A stretch of DNA of 64,000 nucleotides. Origin: Sphingobacteriales bacterium (GTDB taxonomy: Bacteria > Bacteroidota > Bacteroidia > Chitinophagales > CAIOSU01). Position 1 is the stretch's first letter. Every line of letters begins with the position of its first letter. The position numbers were made by a program, and so were the translations under genes. Below the pieces are notes generated by a model. It did not search any database. It worked only from the letters and a program-made list of their open reading frames with translations, and was not told the origin of the DNA. The DNA is taken from contig JAIXUD010000010.1 of the NCBI GenBank assembly GCA_027483645.1, positions 250,001-314,000 of the forward strand. Direction: 5' to 3'. This document shows, piece after piece, positions 24,755-33,916 of this stretch.

Positions 24755-24782
24755 AGACCACGGACGACAGACCACGGACAAC
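24755..24782. repeat. GGACGAC/AGACCAC heptamer array (left arm around four-helix-bundle gene)
   Basis: AGACCAC GGACGAC AGACCAC GGACAAC in 7-bp register, starting 7 bp after the pdhB stop codon. Its inverted mate is at 25246-25273, on the other side of the 24848-25201 gene. Confidence 0.85.
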
Positions 24783-24847
24783 GTAACTTATTTGCGGATT
24801 AAATTTTTACTGGTATGTTTATCTGCTAAATATTCATACGGTAGTAT

Positions 24848-25201
24848 ATGGGATTTAAGTTTGAACAGCTAGAAGTTTGGAAAAGAGCTCTTGATTATTC
24901 TGAAGCTATACATAGTATAACACTAACTTTCCCGAAGGAAGAACTATTTATTTTAACAGCGCAAATCAAAAGGGCTGCGGATTCTATTGATTTGAATATT
25001 GCTGAAGGTTCTACAGGCCAATCCAATCCTGAACAAAGTAAATTTCTGGGCTATGCACTGCGTTCTGCAATTGAAGTGGTATCCTGCCTTTACATTGCCC
25101 GAAAACGTTCATTGATCAAAGAGGAAAAATTCTTGGTGCTTTACAGTGAAGCTGAAACGATTGTAAAACAAGTACAAGCTTTCCGAAAGACATTGAAGTA
25201 A
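24848..25201 (+). CDS. Four helix bundle protein (S23/IVS family)
   Basis: 117 residues, all helical. Family marks are FKFEQLEVWKRALDYSEAIH at the N-terminus (the F..L.VW..A pattern), LTAQIKRAADSIDLNIAEGS (the conserved R.A.SI..NIAEG), SKFLGYALRSAIEVVSCLY and a C-terminal helix ending KQVQAFRKTLK. The family is known from 23S rRNA intervening sequences and is structurally related to the accessory Avd protein of diversity-generating retroelements. It forms pentameric bundles that can bind nucleic acid. Here there is no reverse transcriptase or variable repeat nearby. The gene is bracketed by inverted GGACGAC-type heptamer arrays, which suggests a small insertion unit (inference). Confidence 0.9.
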   Translation: MGFKFEQLEVWKRALDYSEAIHSITLTFPKEELFILTAQIKRAADSIDLNIAEGSTGQSNPEQSKFLGYALRSAIEVVSCLYIARKRSLIKEEKFLVLYSEAETIVKQVQAFRKTLK

Positions 25202-25245
25202 ATTGCGCTTTGTCTGGAAAAGGTGATTCCTTATTTATAGTACAT

Positions 25246-25273
25246 GTCGTCCGTCGTCTGTGGTCCGTCGTCT
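25246..25273. repeat. GGACGAC heptamer array, inverted mate overlapping a stop codon
   Basis: GTCGTCC GTCGTCT GTGGTCC GTCGTCT in 7-bp register, the reverse complement of AGACGAC/GGACCAC units. The last unit overlaps the stop codon (25274-25272) of the CHU_C gene that ends here from the other side. Confidence 0.85.
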
Positions 25274-28058
25274 ACTTTACCACCGTCACCTGCCCACTTT
25301 CAATCACCTCTTTTCCATCACTTAGGCGCAGTGTGAAGATGAAACTGTACACGCCCATATCCACTGGTTGGCCTTTACTGCTGCCATCCCAAGGGAAAAC
25401 ATTGTCGTAAATAAGCTGCCCCCAGCGGTTGAATATCTTGAAATCAGTAACCGTCACACCACTTTCTTTAATGATATAGAAACGGTCGTTCAGCCCATCT
25501 TGGTTGGGTGTAAAGGCCCGTGGAATCCAGTATGTATTGGGGAAGGTAACATTGATAAAGATGGAATCCAGCAACCTACAGCCTTGCGAGTATACCTCCA
25601 GCACATAAAACTGGTCGTTTACGGGCGTCACCACAGGGTCTGGGCAATCCAAGCAGTTAATGTTGACCGCAGGCCCCCAGCTAAACGAATCCACTGGTGG
25701 GGCCTCTAGATTTATGGTAGCACCCAGCGCCGCGCTTTCGCCCAAGTTGAAGGCCGAATCTGGTGTAGCGAACAAATCAAAAGTAGGTAGGTTGGGTCTT
25801 AAGGTGGTTACACTATTGCTGGTTCCGGTACATCCGTTACCGTCGGTTACCACTACATCAAAGTTATCAATGTCGAACGTGGTAAGCTCGGCATTGGTGC
25901 TGCCGTCGCTCCAGTTGTAGCTTACAAAAGGCTGGGTGGTGTTAAAGGTCGCTCCCTCGCCAGGGCAGATGTAGGCCGTATCGGGCACCACTACCGGCAC
26001 TGGGTTAGCACCTGAATATACCACCACGGTATCCCTACGGAAACAACCTTGATCGGTAACCCGCACAATGTACAGAATGGTATCCAAGGTGCCCGCTGGT
26101 ATATTGGCAATAGGGTTAGCCGAACCCGGAGCGGTTAGGAAACTTGCGGCCGCCGGCGGTTCGGCTGTCCAATTATAGGTTGGGGCAAAGCCGCTGCTGG
26201 TAGGGCTACCCCCTAGGTTTGCCGAACCACCTTCGCATAGGCGGGCGGTATCGCCGGCATCCGCGGTAGGGCTAGGCAGGGCAGTTATAAATATATCCTG
26301 CGGCACAGCAGGGTTATCGCAAAAATCGAACGCGGTGCAACTGATAAATAAGTCGGTTTCAGTAGTAACGGTGATGATAGAATCGGTCTGGCCATCGCTC
26401 CATTCGTAGCGGTATGGCGGCACGCCCCACTCTGGGTAGGCGGTAAGGCTCACCGTGTCGCCTGCGCAAATGGTATCGCGGCTCAGGGTAATGACGTTTT
26501 CTATGGTCAGCGCCTCAATGGTAACGGCCCAATAATGCCCACGGGCGCAGTTGTAGCCGCACACATCGCCATCGCACTGCATCTCCATATTGCGCAGCTC
26601 AAAGTTCAGGAAGTAGTTGGGGCACTGTGGCGGTATGCACGCCAAGTAGCCAGGGTAGCGCAGTGCGCTTGCCCCTGGTACCAAGTTTGGGTCGGTAGTA
26701 CAGGTGCCTATAAACGGTGGTGCGGCTGGGTCGCAGGTAAGCTGGCCGGTGGTGGTGCCGCACTCCACGCTACGTACTTCCATCCTTACATCACTAAACT
26801 GGCAAAACGGCGGCTGCAGCGGTGGTGTACCGCAAGTAGCGGAGAAGGTGTTTTCGTACTCAATGTCGATATACGTATCCTGTATATCGCTCATACCCGG
26901 CACCTCCACTTCTAGTTGAAAGTTACAGGTTAGGGGCATATTGCTAAAGCCCATATTCGCCCCGAAGTTGTTCTGCGGGTCGGCTTGCGAGAACCTGCCC
27001 AAGCTGTCTTTGCCTTCCACCAATGGGTCGATGTATACAGGGTACCGTAGGTTGGGGTCGTTTAGATAGGAGACTGGCACGTAGATTTGGAGGGTGTAGT
27101 ACTCTCGGTAAAGTGCGCTCCACGATGGTGGGGTTTGATGTTGCGTAAGTTTATATCTCCCCGATGTGCCATAGCCATATCCATCATAATACTTAGCCTC
27201 ATGTATCTGGAAAAGGATATCGCCAGTGGTATTAGTTATATTGATATCTCCAACAAATAATCCATCGGTGGTATAGCTACCATTACTTGCATAAGCAATT
27301 TGATTCGAAGAAGCTTGATAAAGATGGGGGATGATTAGCTGCTCAAAGACCATATACTTTACCCCATTCGGTATATTGGGTTTTTGATGTAAAACAAAGT
27401 TTGTTTTTATTCCCTCCCTCTTAAAGATGTGCTGTATGGTTACATTAGGCCATGCATTAGTAATTTGCACTCCATCACTACCTTTGGTTTCCCCCGTAAG
27501 AGCAATTGGGCTCAATGAGGTGTTTTGACCGTTTGCATCCACAAAATAGCAATCAAGCTGCGAATTAAATTCTAACCATCCTTTGCTGGTCGTAATGCCC
27601 GTAAAATTACTTGCCGGATTATAGCTATGCTGGGTAGGATAAGCGATAGTTGTATATCCTTGTTTCAATGGCTTCATCCTATGGTCCAGCGTCACCCAAA
27701 ACCCATCCTTGTTCTTATAATGTAGTGGAAAGAACGATTTCTGGCTATAATGGTGCTTGCCATTGGTACCCGGCTCTACGAAGTGGCGGCTGTAGGCGGT
27801 GCGCTTGCCAATTTCCTCATAGCAGTTTTTACACTGGGTATTATAGGGCAACACGCCAAACTCGGGGTGCTCGCGCAAGCTATCGGGAAACAGCTTCGGA
27901 TCTTTGCTCACGTCCATCTTTACTTCGGGCGTAAAGGTGTAGAAGTTGTAAACCTTAGGCTGCATCAAGGGTTTATCGTCTCCTTGGTCGCTATTCTTTT
28001 GGGCCGCCAACGGCAATGTTATACCCAATACTAAACAAAACAAAATTAGCCTCTTCAT
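25272..28058 (-). CDS. Large surface protein with type B (CHU_C) T9SS sorting domain
   Basis: A 928-residue exported protein, last gene of the T9SS operon. It has a signal peptide (KRLILFCLVLGITLPLAAQ). The first ~400 residues form a non-repetitive region with a conserved-looking Cys pair (NTQCKNCYEEIG). A Cys-rich segment follows at ~430-560 (FSATCGTPP, DVRMEVRSVECG, MQCDGDVCGYNCARGHYW), then three to four PKD/Ig-like units (DTICAGDTVSLTAYP, RLCEGGSANLGGS, YICPGEGATFNTT). The C-terminus is a gliding-motility-type sorting domain: IPRAFTPNQDGLNDRF, FKIFNRWGQLIYD, GVYSFIFTLRLSDG. Type B domains are exported with a PorP/SprF partner, which is present in this operon. The ATG overlaps the upstream stop by one base (TAATG), so translation is coupled. 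Binding target unknown. Confidence 0.88.
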   Translation of the reverse strand: MKRLILFCLVLGITLPLAAQKNSDQGDDKPLMQPKVYNFYTFTPEVKMDVSKDPKLFPDSLREHPEFGVLPYNTQCKNCYEEIGKRTAYSRHFVEPGTNGKHHYSQKSFFPLHYKNKDGFWVTLDHRMKPLKQGYTTIAYPTQHSYNPASNFTGITTSKGWLEFNSQLDCYFVDANGQNTSLSPIALTGETKGSDGVQITNAWPNVTIQHIFKREGIKTNFVLHQKPNIPNGVKYMVFEQLIIPHLYQASSNQIAYASNGSYTTDGLFVGDINITNTTGDILFQIHEAKYYDGYGYGTSGRYKLTQHQTPPSWSALYREYYTLQIYVPVSYLNDPNLRYPVYIDPLVEGKDSLGRFSQADPQNNFGANMGFSNMPLTCNFQLEVEVPGMSDIQDTYIDIEYENTFSATCGTPPLQPPFCQFSDVRMEVRSVECGTTTGQLTCDPAAPPFIGTCTTDPNLVPGASALRYPGYLACIPPQCPNYFLNFELRNMEMQCDGDVCGYNCARGHYWAVTIEALTIENVITLSRDTICAGDTVSLTAYPEWGVPPYRYEWSDGQTDSIITVTTETDLFISCTAFDFCDNPAVPQDIFITALPSPTADAGDTARLCEGGSANLGGSPTSSGFAPTYNWTAEPPAAASFLTAPGSANPIANIPAGTLDTILYIVRVTDQGCFRRDTVVVYSGANPVPVVVPDTAYICPGEGATFNTTQPFVSYNWSDGSTNAELTTFDIDNFDVVVTDGNGCTGTSNSVTTLRPNLPTFDLFATPDSAFNLGESAALGATINLEAPPVDSFSWGPAVNINCLDCPDPVVTPVNDQFYVLEVYSQGCRLLDSIFINVTFPNTYWIPRAFTPNQDGLNDRFYIIKESGVTVTDFKIFNRWGQLIYDNVFPWDGSSKGQPVDMGVYSFIFTLRLSDGKEVIESGQVTVVK

Positions 28059-31000
28059 TAGCGTATCAGGGTTAGGTGCCCTTGTTTTTCAATGGGCTGT
28101 CCGTTCACATCCTTGGCTTGGATGTAGTAAACAAATGTACCGAAGTTTTGCAACGCGCCTTTATGCCTGCCGTCCCAGCCTTGACCCAGGTCGTTCAGTT
28201 CCCCTAGGTCGCTGCTTTCGTATACCAGCTCGCCCCAACGGTTGTAAATTTTGATGGTATAATCCGTTAGGTTTTGGGCGAATACGGTAAAGAAGTCGTT
28301 CAGGCCGTCGTTGTTTGGGGTAAATGCTGCCGGTACTTTAATGATGTTGTCGCAATCAAAATTCTCGGCATTAAACACATACAGCGTGGCGCAGCCTTGC
28401 CCTGCCGGTAGGTACTGGGCGGTGTAAGTACCTGACTCAGTTACCTGTATATTGCTGGTAGTTGCGCCAGTACTCCATAGGTATTGGTTGCCAGTACCTT
28501 CGGGTAGTTGCAATACCAAGTCTTTATTGATGCAGATAAATACGGTGTCTTCTTCCGTTTTTTCTACAGTCACCTCAATCGCTATCGTATCCTGCGCTTT
28601 ACAGCCAGTGGTAAGGTTTTCTGAGGCCAATATATAGGTTATGCTTTCGTTCGGGCGGATGCTTTGGGTCAAGGCTGTGGAATCCGACAAACCCGCAGTC
28701 GGCGTCCAAACGATGTTGCTACCATTAGTGGTGGCTTGTATATTTACCGTTTCGCCTAAGCAGATGTTGGCATCGGTGCCCGCATTGATGGCTGGGGCTG
28801 GTAGTACGCCAAGGTTCACCTTGCCGGTGTTGCCGCAGCCGGTTGGGTTGCTCACAATTACCTCGGCTACCTCGCTTTGGGTAGGGTAGTAGGTGGTACT
28901 GCGGGTACTATCACCATTGCTCCATTGGTAGCCAAGGCCCGAAGTGGTGGAATAGAACACGCTACCCGCCCAAACACGTGGCTGCAATGGGGCGCTAAAC
29001 AGCCCACCCATCACCGCGCAAGGGTGTAGGTTAATGATGCCATCAGTATTGATGGGGTTACCAAAGCCCGTTATGGTGCGGAATTTCAGGTTGTTATTGT
29101 TTGTAACGTGTACATACACGCCCAAGGTATCGCCTGCAGGTAATGGTAGCGAAATGCTTACCGGTATATTGGTAACGGCACTGGTAGGCTGCGGCGTGGT
29201 AATAGTTGCCGAACCCCAGAACGACCAATCGGCCTGAACGGTTTCATGGCCTTGAAACGAACCTTGCCTTACATAAACAGTCACATCCATTTGAGTGGTC
29301 TGCGCCGCCACTACCGCAATGGAGTCGATGGTGACTTCGGTAATAGCCGTAACATCAAACATAAAACCCTTCGTGTTGCTGGAGGCGGTTAGCGTAGTGG
29401 TGCGTAGCTCTCGCGGTGCCGATTGGAAACTGGCGGTAAGGCGAACCGGTTCGCCAGCGCAAACGGTGGTGTCGTTGCCAGCTTGTACTTCCAATAGTGA
29501 TACTACTTCAATATCATACGATACGGTGTTACCCCCACAATCGTTCAAAGCAAAGTTGGTAAGGGTGGCCGTTCCTACAGAATCAAACACTACCAAAATC
29601 TCGTTGTTTGATGTATCTACTATCCGCCCAAAGGATGCCGTCCATTCATAGAAGGTTGCTTTGAGGAAAGGTACGCTGAACACCGCCGTATCACCTAAAC
29701 ATACTAGCTGCGGTCCCGATATGTTGCCTGTAGGGGTGCTTATTACATCCAATTCATATGGTGCTGAGAATGGGCCGTAGCAGCCATAATTGATTTCTCG
29801 AACTAGTAGGGTATAATTGTTTACTGCTGCGCCTGTCCAGTCTACCAATAGTGTATTGCCCGGCCAAATAAAAGCATTACCATTGTTAATACCATTAGAT
29901 GCCCACTCATAATCTGAGTCGGGGTTGTACGGGTTGATTACAAATGCTTCGACCCCAGCATTGCAAATAATTGAATCTGGCCCCAATATCTGCGGTGGCA
30001 CGCTGCTCGGCGCACCGATAGTAATACGGATAAGGGTACCAAATTGGTTGGTAGTTACTGATGAACTATCGGAAATGATGCGGGCGTAGTAAGCGCCTGG
30101 AGCAATGCCCAGTGTGGTCAATACATTCAGCCCAGGTATGGTAAGGGTCATTACATTACTTACGGTATCATACTCCGCAGCCAGTCCACCGGTATTAACA
30201 ACCGCTAAGGTTTGCATACTGAGCAGTTGCAGCTGGAACAGGTTGCCATTGCCATACCTCGCCACGCTATCCCAATAGTTAATATCCACATTTATGGTAG
30301 TATCCACGCCTACGGTTTCGCTTATGCAAAAGCTCATATCCAGCGTTTGGTTGGTTTCCATATCGCAATGCTTAATGCAGAATGGGCCGTAAACGGTACT
30401 TTGGGCAATAGGGTTGGTTGAGCGCACACGAATAAGATAGCCACAACCCGGTGGGGTACGGGGTATTTTGCCAGAAATATTCCCAGGGGGCGAACCCAAT
30501 AACGGGTCATAAGTGGTTGTGCTGGCAAGGCTGCCCACGAACTGCGGGTTTAAGAAACTACCGCTACTATCTGAGAGCTCTGCTATGTAATTGTTGCCAT
30601 TGGTAAACACCCCCGAGGAGGTAAATTTAATATCTATCACACTCTGGCTGCAGAGCGTATCGGGGTCGGTTGTTACTACTGCCGATTGTACATTAACGGT
30701 GTTGGGGCAGTTTTGTATTACAAAGCAAACGCTGGCTGTACCCGTAATGGTGGGTGCGGGCGACACCCGATTAAGGCGGATGCGGTAGCAAGTGCCCGGT
30801 GGAATGTTGCCCGGTATAGTGGCTGCAATAAAGCCGTTTGCTTGATTGGAGATGTTAAACACTCCGAGGTCGGTAGGGTTGTTGAAGTTGCCTATGCCGT
30901 TGGAAAGCTGAATCCTAAAGGTACCAAAGCACATTGGGGTGGAAAGTTGCCACTGGATAATAAGATTGTTTAATTGGCAGATAGGGTCAGGGAAAACGTC

Positions 31001-31705
31001 AACGGCGGTGATTTCTACCGGGTTGTTCACATCATCGTAAGTACCTACTACTTGTATATCATCAATACCAAATGAGGAGGTGGTGGCTTGTGCGGTGCCA
31101 TTGTTCACCCAACGGAAACCGATGCGCAGGTTTGATACGTTATCAAAAGCTGGGTTGCTTACTTGCTCATATTTCCAACGTTTTTGGCTGCGGTACTGCG
31201 TGCCAGTGGATGTCCAAGGGCCATTGTCGATACTGTAGAGCAATTCGCCGTAAGCATTTGGGTTGGCATTGATGCTGTCGGCTTCGGCAATGTAAAAGAA
31301 CACCACTTTTACATCTGTCATGGCTAGGGTACAAAAGCCGTTAGTAAGGTGCGCAAAGCGGTCAGAAGCGGCATTGGGGTTAAAGTTGCAGTTGGTAATG
31401 CCGCTAACCGAATCATGTATGTGTAGGTATCGGCTATCAGGCGCCCCGAATATGGTACCGAAGTTGGTACTATCCTGGCTGATGGTGTTGGGGTAGGTGG
31501 GTGCACCTGTGTAGTTGTCGTTAACTATCCATTTGTTGGTGCCACTGTTAGTGCCAATGCCCGTATCATTAAGGGCAAACGGCGGGTTCACTCCCTCAAA
31601 ATCTTCTACATACAACTGTATCTGCTGTTGCGCCAGCAGTGGGCTTGCCGATAGCAGTAGGGCTAGCAGCAGGGGGAGGAGGAGTTTATGTAGCATTTGG
31701 TTCAT
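28058..31705 (-). CDS. Giant surface protein with type B (CHU_C) T9SS sorting domain
   Basis: A 1215-residue exported protein. It has a signal peptide (LHKLLLPLLLALLLSASPLLAQ). An N-terminal ~200-residue jelly-roll-like domain follows (LYVEDFEGVNPPFALND...FGIDDIQVVGTYDD), of the kind seen in MAM/LamG-like surface modules. Then come a series of Ig/PKD-like domains (VSTPTGNISGPQLVCLGDTAVFSVPF, NDTTVCAGEPVRLTAS, DANICLGETVNIQATTNG). The C-terminal sorting domain is VPAAFTPNNDGLNDFFTVF, IKIYNRWGELVYES, GTFVYYIQAKDVNG. It is the third gene of the PorP-OmpA-CHU-CHU operon, separated from the OmpA gene by 144 bp that hold an inverted pair of 8-mer repeats. Probably an adhesin or motility-related surface filament (inference). 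Confidence 0.87.
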   Translation of the reverse strand: MNQMLHKLLLPLLLALLLSASPLLAQQQIQLYVEDFEGVNPPFALNDTGIGTNSGTNKWIVNDNYTGAPTYPNTISQDSTNFGTIFGAPDSRYLHIHDSVSGITNCNFNPNAASDRFAHLTNGFCTLAMTDVKVVFFYIAEADSINANPNAYGELLYSIDNGPWTSTGTQYRSQKRWKYEQVSNPAFDNVSNLRIGFRWVNNGTAQATTSSFGIDDIQVVGTYDDVNNPVEITAVDVFPDPICQLNNLIIQWQLSTPMCFGTFRIQLSNGIGNFNNPTDLGVFNISNQANGFIAATIPGNIPPGTCYRIRLNRVSPAPTITGTASVCFVIQNCPNTVNVQSAVVTTDPDTLCSQSVIDIKFTSSGVFTNGNNYIAELSDSSGSFLNPQFVGSLASTTTYDPLLGSPPGNISGKIPRTPPGCGYLIRVRSTNPIAQSTVYGPFCIKHCDMETNQTLDMSFCISETVGVDTTINVDINYWDSVARYGNGNLFQLQLLSMQTLAVVNTGGLAAEYDTVSNVMTLTIPGLNVLTTLGIAPGAYYARIISDSSSVTTNQFGTLIRITIGAPSSVPPQILGPDSIICNAGVEAFVINPYNPDSDYEWASNGINNGNAFIWPGNTLLVDWTGAAVNNYTLLVREINYGCYGPFSAPYELDVISTPTGNISGPQLVCLGDTAVFSVPFLKATFYEWTASFGRIVDTSNNEILVVFDSVGTATLTNFALNDCGGNTVSYDIEVVSLLEVQAGNDTTVCAGEPVRLTASFQSAPRELRTTTLTASSNTKGFMFDVTAITEVTIDSIAVVAAQTTQMDVTVYVRQGSFQGHETVQADWSFWGSATITTPQPTSAVTNIPVSISLPLPAGDTLGVYVHVTNNNNLKFRTITGFGNPINTDGIINLHPCAVMGGLFSAPLQPRVWAGSVFYSTTSGLGYQWSNGDSTRSTTYYPTQSEVAEVIVSNPTGCGNTGKVNLGVLPAPAINAGTDANICLGETVNIQATTNGSNIVWTPTAGLSDSTALTQSIRPNESITYILASENLTTGCKAQDTIAIEVTVEKTEEDTVFICINKDLVLQLPEGTGNQYLWSTGATTSNIQVTESGTYTAQYLPAGQGCATLYVFNAENFDCDNIIKVPAAFTPNNDGLNDFFTVFAQNLTDYTIKIYNRWGELVYESSDLGELNDLGQGWDGRHKGALQNFGTFVYYIQAKDVNGQPIEKQGHLTLIR

Positions 31706-31750
31706 CTGTTAATCGGTTGATCAGTTAATCAGTTATCTGTTAATCTGTTC
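31705..31750. repeat. TCNGTTAA octamer array
   Basis: TCTGTTAA TCGGTTGA TCAGTTAA TCAGTTA TCTGTTAA TCTGTTC, mostly 8-bp units, beginning at the start codon of the CHU_C gene. An inverted mate is at 31815-31847. Confidence 0.8.
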
Positions 31751-31814
31751 TACTTTGTTTATTCGCCCGCACTTTTGGTTAGGTATGCCTACTTGTAATT
31801 TTTTGCCTATTAGT

Positions 31815-31847
31815 TATTACTGATCAACCGATCAACCAATCAACCAC
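31815..31847. repeat. TCNGTTAA octamer array, inverted mate
   Basis: TTACTGA TCAACCGA TCAACCAA TCAACCAC, the complement of GGTTGA units, ending 2 bp before the OmpA-gene stop. Together with 31705-31750 it could form a long imperfect stem inside the operon mRNA. Confidence 0.8.
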
Positions 31848-31849
31848 AC

Positions 31850-33895
31850 TCAGTCCTCATAATTCACCTCAATCTGCTTATCGCTCAATATCTTAAACTC
31901 TGTTCGGCGGTTCTTTTGGTGGCAAGGGCAGTCTTCGCTGTTGCTCTCGTTGCTGCAACCTTCTTGTCCCGTGCAACCCTCCACCGGTTTGCCTTCACCA
32001 TAGCCTTTGGCCGTCATGCGGGCTTTGTCGATGCCTTTACCAATCAAATAGGCTACGCAACTTTCCGCACGTTTTTGGCTCAGCGTTTGGTTGTAGGTCT
32101 CGCTGCCGCGGCTATCCGTGTGCGAGCTTAGCTCGATAGTGATGCCTGGGTTTTCTATTAAAATCTGGTATAGCGAATCGAGGGTAGGTTTCGACTCCTC
32201 GCGGATGTCCGACTTATCATAGTCATAGTAAATGTTGCGCAGGCTGTAGCTCTTGTCTTTTACGATGCGTTTCAGCAAGATGTCTACCGTCAGCGTATCC
32301 GATGTGGTAAGGCCCATGGTACTGAATGCCGCCGAGCCTTTCAAGTAACCCGCCATGCCCCCTACCAGTTTGTAGTTGGCATCAGGGTTTAGGGCGAAGA
32401 AATAGGGTTTATTGGCGCCTAGGGTGAATTCGCTGACCAATATATCTTGATCCAAACCTTTATAGCCCGATAGGTATAGCGATACCTTGGCCCCGTTAAG
32501 CGGCGTACCTAGGTCGGCCTCATCTAGCACAAAGCCTTCCACACCCAAGTTGAGTACATTGTATGGCTCGAAGGTAAAGATGTCATCGCAGCAGGTAATG
32601 CTTTTTAAGGCTATAACACCCACGCGGTTGCTTACAAAATACCCATTACGGCTATTGGCAGTAAAGCGGTAATACATGTCATCCACAGGTGAGTTTACAG
32701 GGTAGCCCACGTTCTTTGGCTCCTCCCATTTAGGCCCAGCACCAGTGGAATAGAACACATCATACCCGCCGCAACCCGCATGACCTGTGGAGCTAAAGTA
32801 TAGCGCGCCCGTGCTAGCGTCATAAAAAGGCGTCGCCTCGTCGCGGTCGGTATTGATTTTGGCGCCTATGTTCTTCGGCGGGCCAAACTTGCCATTTTTG
32901 CCAAGGATGGTATACCAAATATCCTTACCACCACGGCCGCCTGGGCGGGTGCTGGTGAAGTATAGTACATCGCCTTCCACTTTGTAAGTGCCTACGGCGG
33001 GGTGCGTATTGGTGTAGCCGGCCAGGTTTATCTCTGGGCCAAGGTCAACCGGTTCGCTCCATACGCCGTCCTTCAACTCGCTTAAGTAGATGGCGCAATA
33101 GATTTCACTTACGGTTACCTCTTTGCAAATAGTAAAATAGAAGCGCTTTTTATCTGGCGATAGGTTGCCGTTGGCCACGTGTGCACCCGCAACGTTAAAC
33201 TGCTGGAAAGGCACTGGCTCGTCATACCCGTTGCCAGTAATCTTGGCTTCGTAAAGCTTTAGCATGTGTGCGCCGTTATCCGCTTTAATGATAACGGTAT
33301 CGGTAGGCAAGGTGGCAAACAACAAGGTATTGTCGTTCCATATCATCGGCGAAATATCGGAGTATGCAGAGTTTACACCCGCCCCCAAGTGCTTTATGTT
33401 TACCAAAGCAGGGTTATCGATGCTCTTTAGAGCCAGTTCGCAACCTTCGGCTTCAATCTTTGCCCAACGTTTGATGTTGGTCATGTCCTCGCCGCTGTAT
33501 TTTTTAGCTATTGCCGCAAACTTCGGCATGGCATCAAAGTACTTGCCGTTCATCTTCATCATCATCGCCTGCCAGTATTCGGCTTGGGGGTATTCGGTTG
33601 CTTGCTTTTCTACTAGATAGGTAAACCACTCTTCGGCTTTTTGGTAGTCGCGGGCTTGGTAATATACATTGGCCAGTTTCCACGCCACGGCATAGGCCTC
33701 GGGCTTTTTACCAATGATGGTTTCGTACATTTCGTAAGCACCGTATAGGTTGCCAGCAGCTAGGCGCTTTTCGGCAATCTTAACGCTCTTTTTGTACTTA
33801 AATTTGGCTGGCTTTTTGTTGGCAGTACTATCCTGTGCCCACAAAGCGCTTGCAGCAAGTGTTAGTATTAGTAGTATCGTAATAGGTCTGTACAC
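31850..33895 (-). CDS. PorE-like OmpA-family protein (TPR, beta-propeller, CRD, OmpA)
   Basis: A 681-residue exported protein with a GTG start and signal sequence RPITILLILTLAASALWAQ. In order: TPR helices (~25-135; KSVKIAEKRLAAGNLYGAYEMYE, ARDYQKAEEWFTYLVEK), a PD40/WD40-like propeller (~180-450; YFTSTRPGGRGGKDIWY, LYFSSTGHAGCGGYDVFYS), and a carboxypeptidase-regulatory-like strand region (~465-545; VEGFVLDEADLGTPLNGAKV). Last is an OmpA peptidoglycan-binding domain (~555-670; NIYYDYDKSDIREES, ELSSHTDSRGSETYN, NRRTEFKIL). This order is that described for PorE, which anchors the T9SS to peptidoglycan. Here it lies between PorP/SprF and two type B cargo genes, so it may be a paralogue dedicated to them. 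A Cys-rich insert (EGCTGQEGCSNESNSEDCPC) sits in the OmpA domain. Confidence 0.88.
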   Translation of the reverse strand: MYRPITILLILTLAASALWAQDSTANKKPAKFKYKKSVKIAEKRLAAGNLYGAYEMYETIIGKKPEAYAVAWKLANVYYQARDYQKAEEWFTYLVEKQATEYPQAEYWQAMMMKMNGKYFDAMPKFAAIAKKYSGEDMTNIKRWAKIEAEGCELALKSIDNPALVNIKHLGAGVNSAYSDISPMIWNDNTLLFATLPTDTVIIKADNGAHMLKLYEAKITGNGYDEPVPFQQFNVAGAHVANGNLSPDKKRFYFTICKEVTVSEIYCAIYLSELKDGVWSEPVDLGPEINLAGYTNTHPAVGTYKVEGDVLYFTSTRPGGRGGKDIWYTILGKNGKFGPPKNIGAKINTDRDEATPFYDASTGALYFSSTGHAGCGGYDVFYSTGAGPKWEEPKNVGYPVNSPVDDMYYRFTANSRNGYFVSNRVGVIALKSITCCDDIFTFEPYNVLNLGVEGFVLDEADLGTPLNGAKVSLYLSGYKGLDQDILVSEFTLGANKPYFFALNPDANYKLVGGMAGYLKGSAAFSTMGLTTSDTLTVDILLKRIVKDKSYSLRNIYYDYDKSDIREESKPTLDSLYQILIENPGITIELSSHTDSRGSETYNQTLSQKRAESCVAYLIGKGIDKARMTAKGYGEGKPVEGCTGQEGCSNESNSEDCPCHQKNRRTEFKILSDKQIEVNYED

Positions 33896-33916
33896 GTGGT
33901 AGTATCGCTTTAGTGG

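Noticed and set aside
24848-25201. Diversity-generating retroelement (Avd partner)
   Set aside because: No reverse transcriptase, template repeat or variable repeat was seen near the four-helix-bundle gene.
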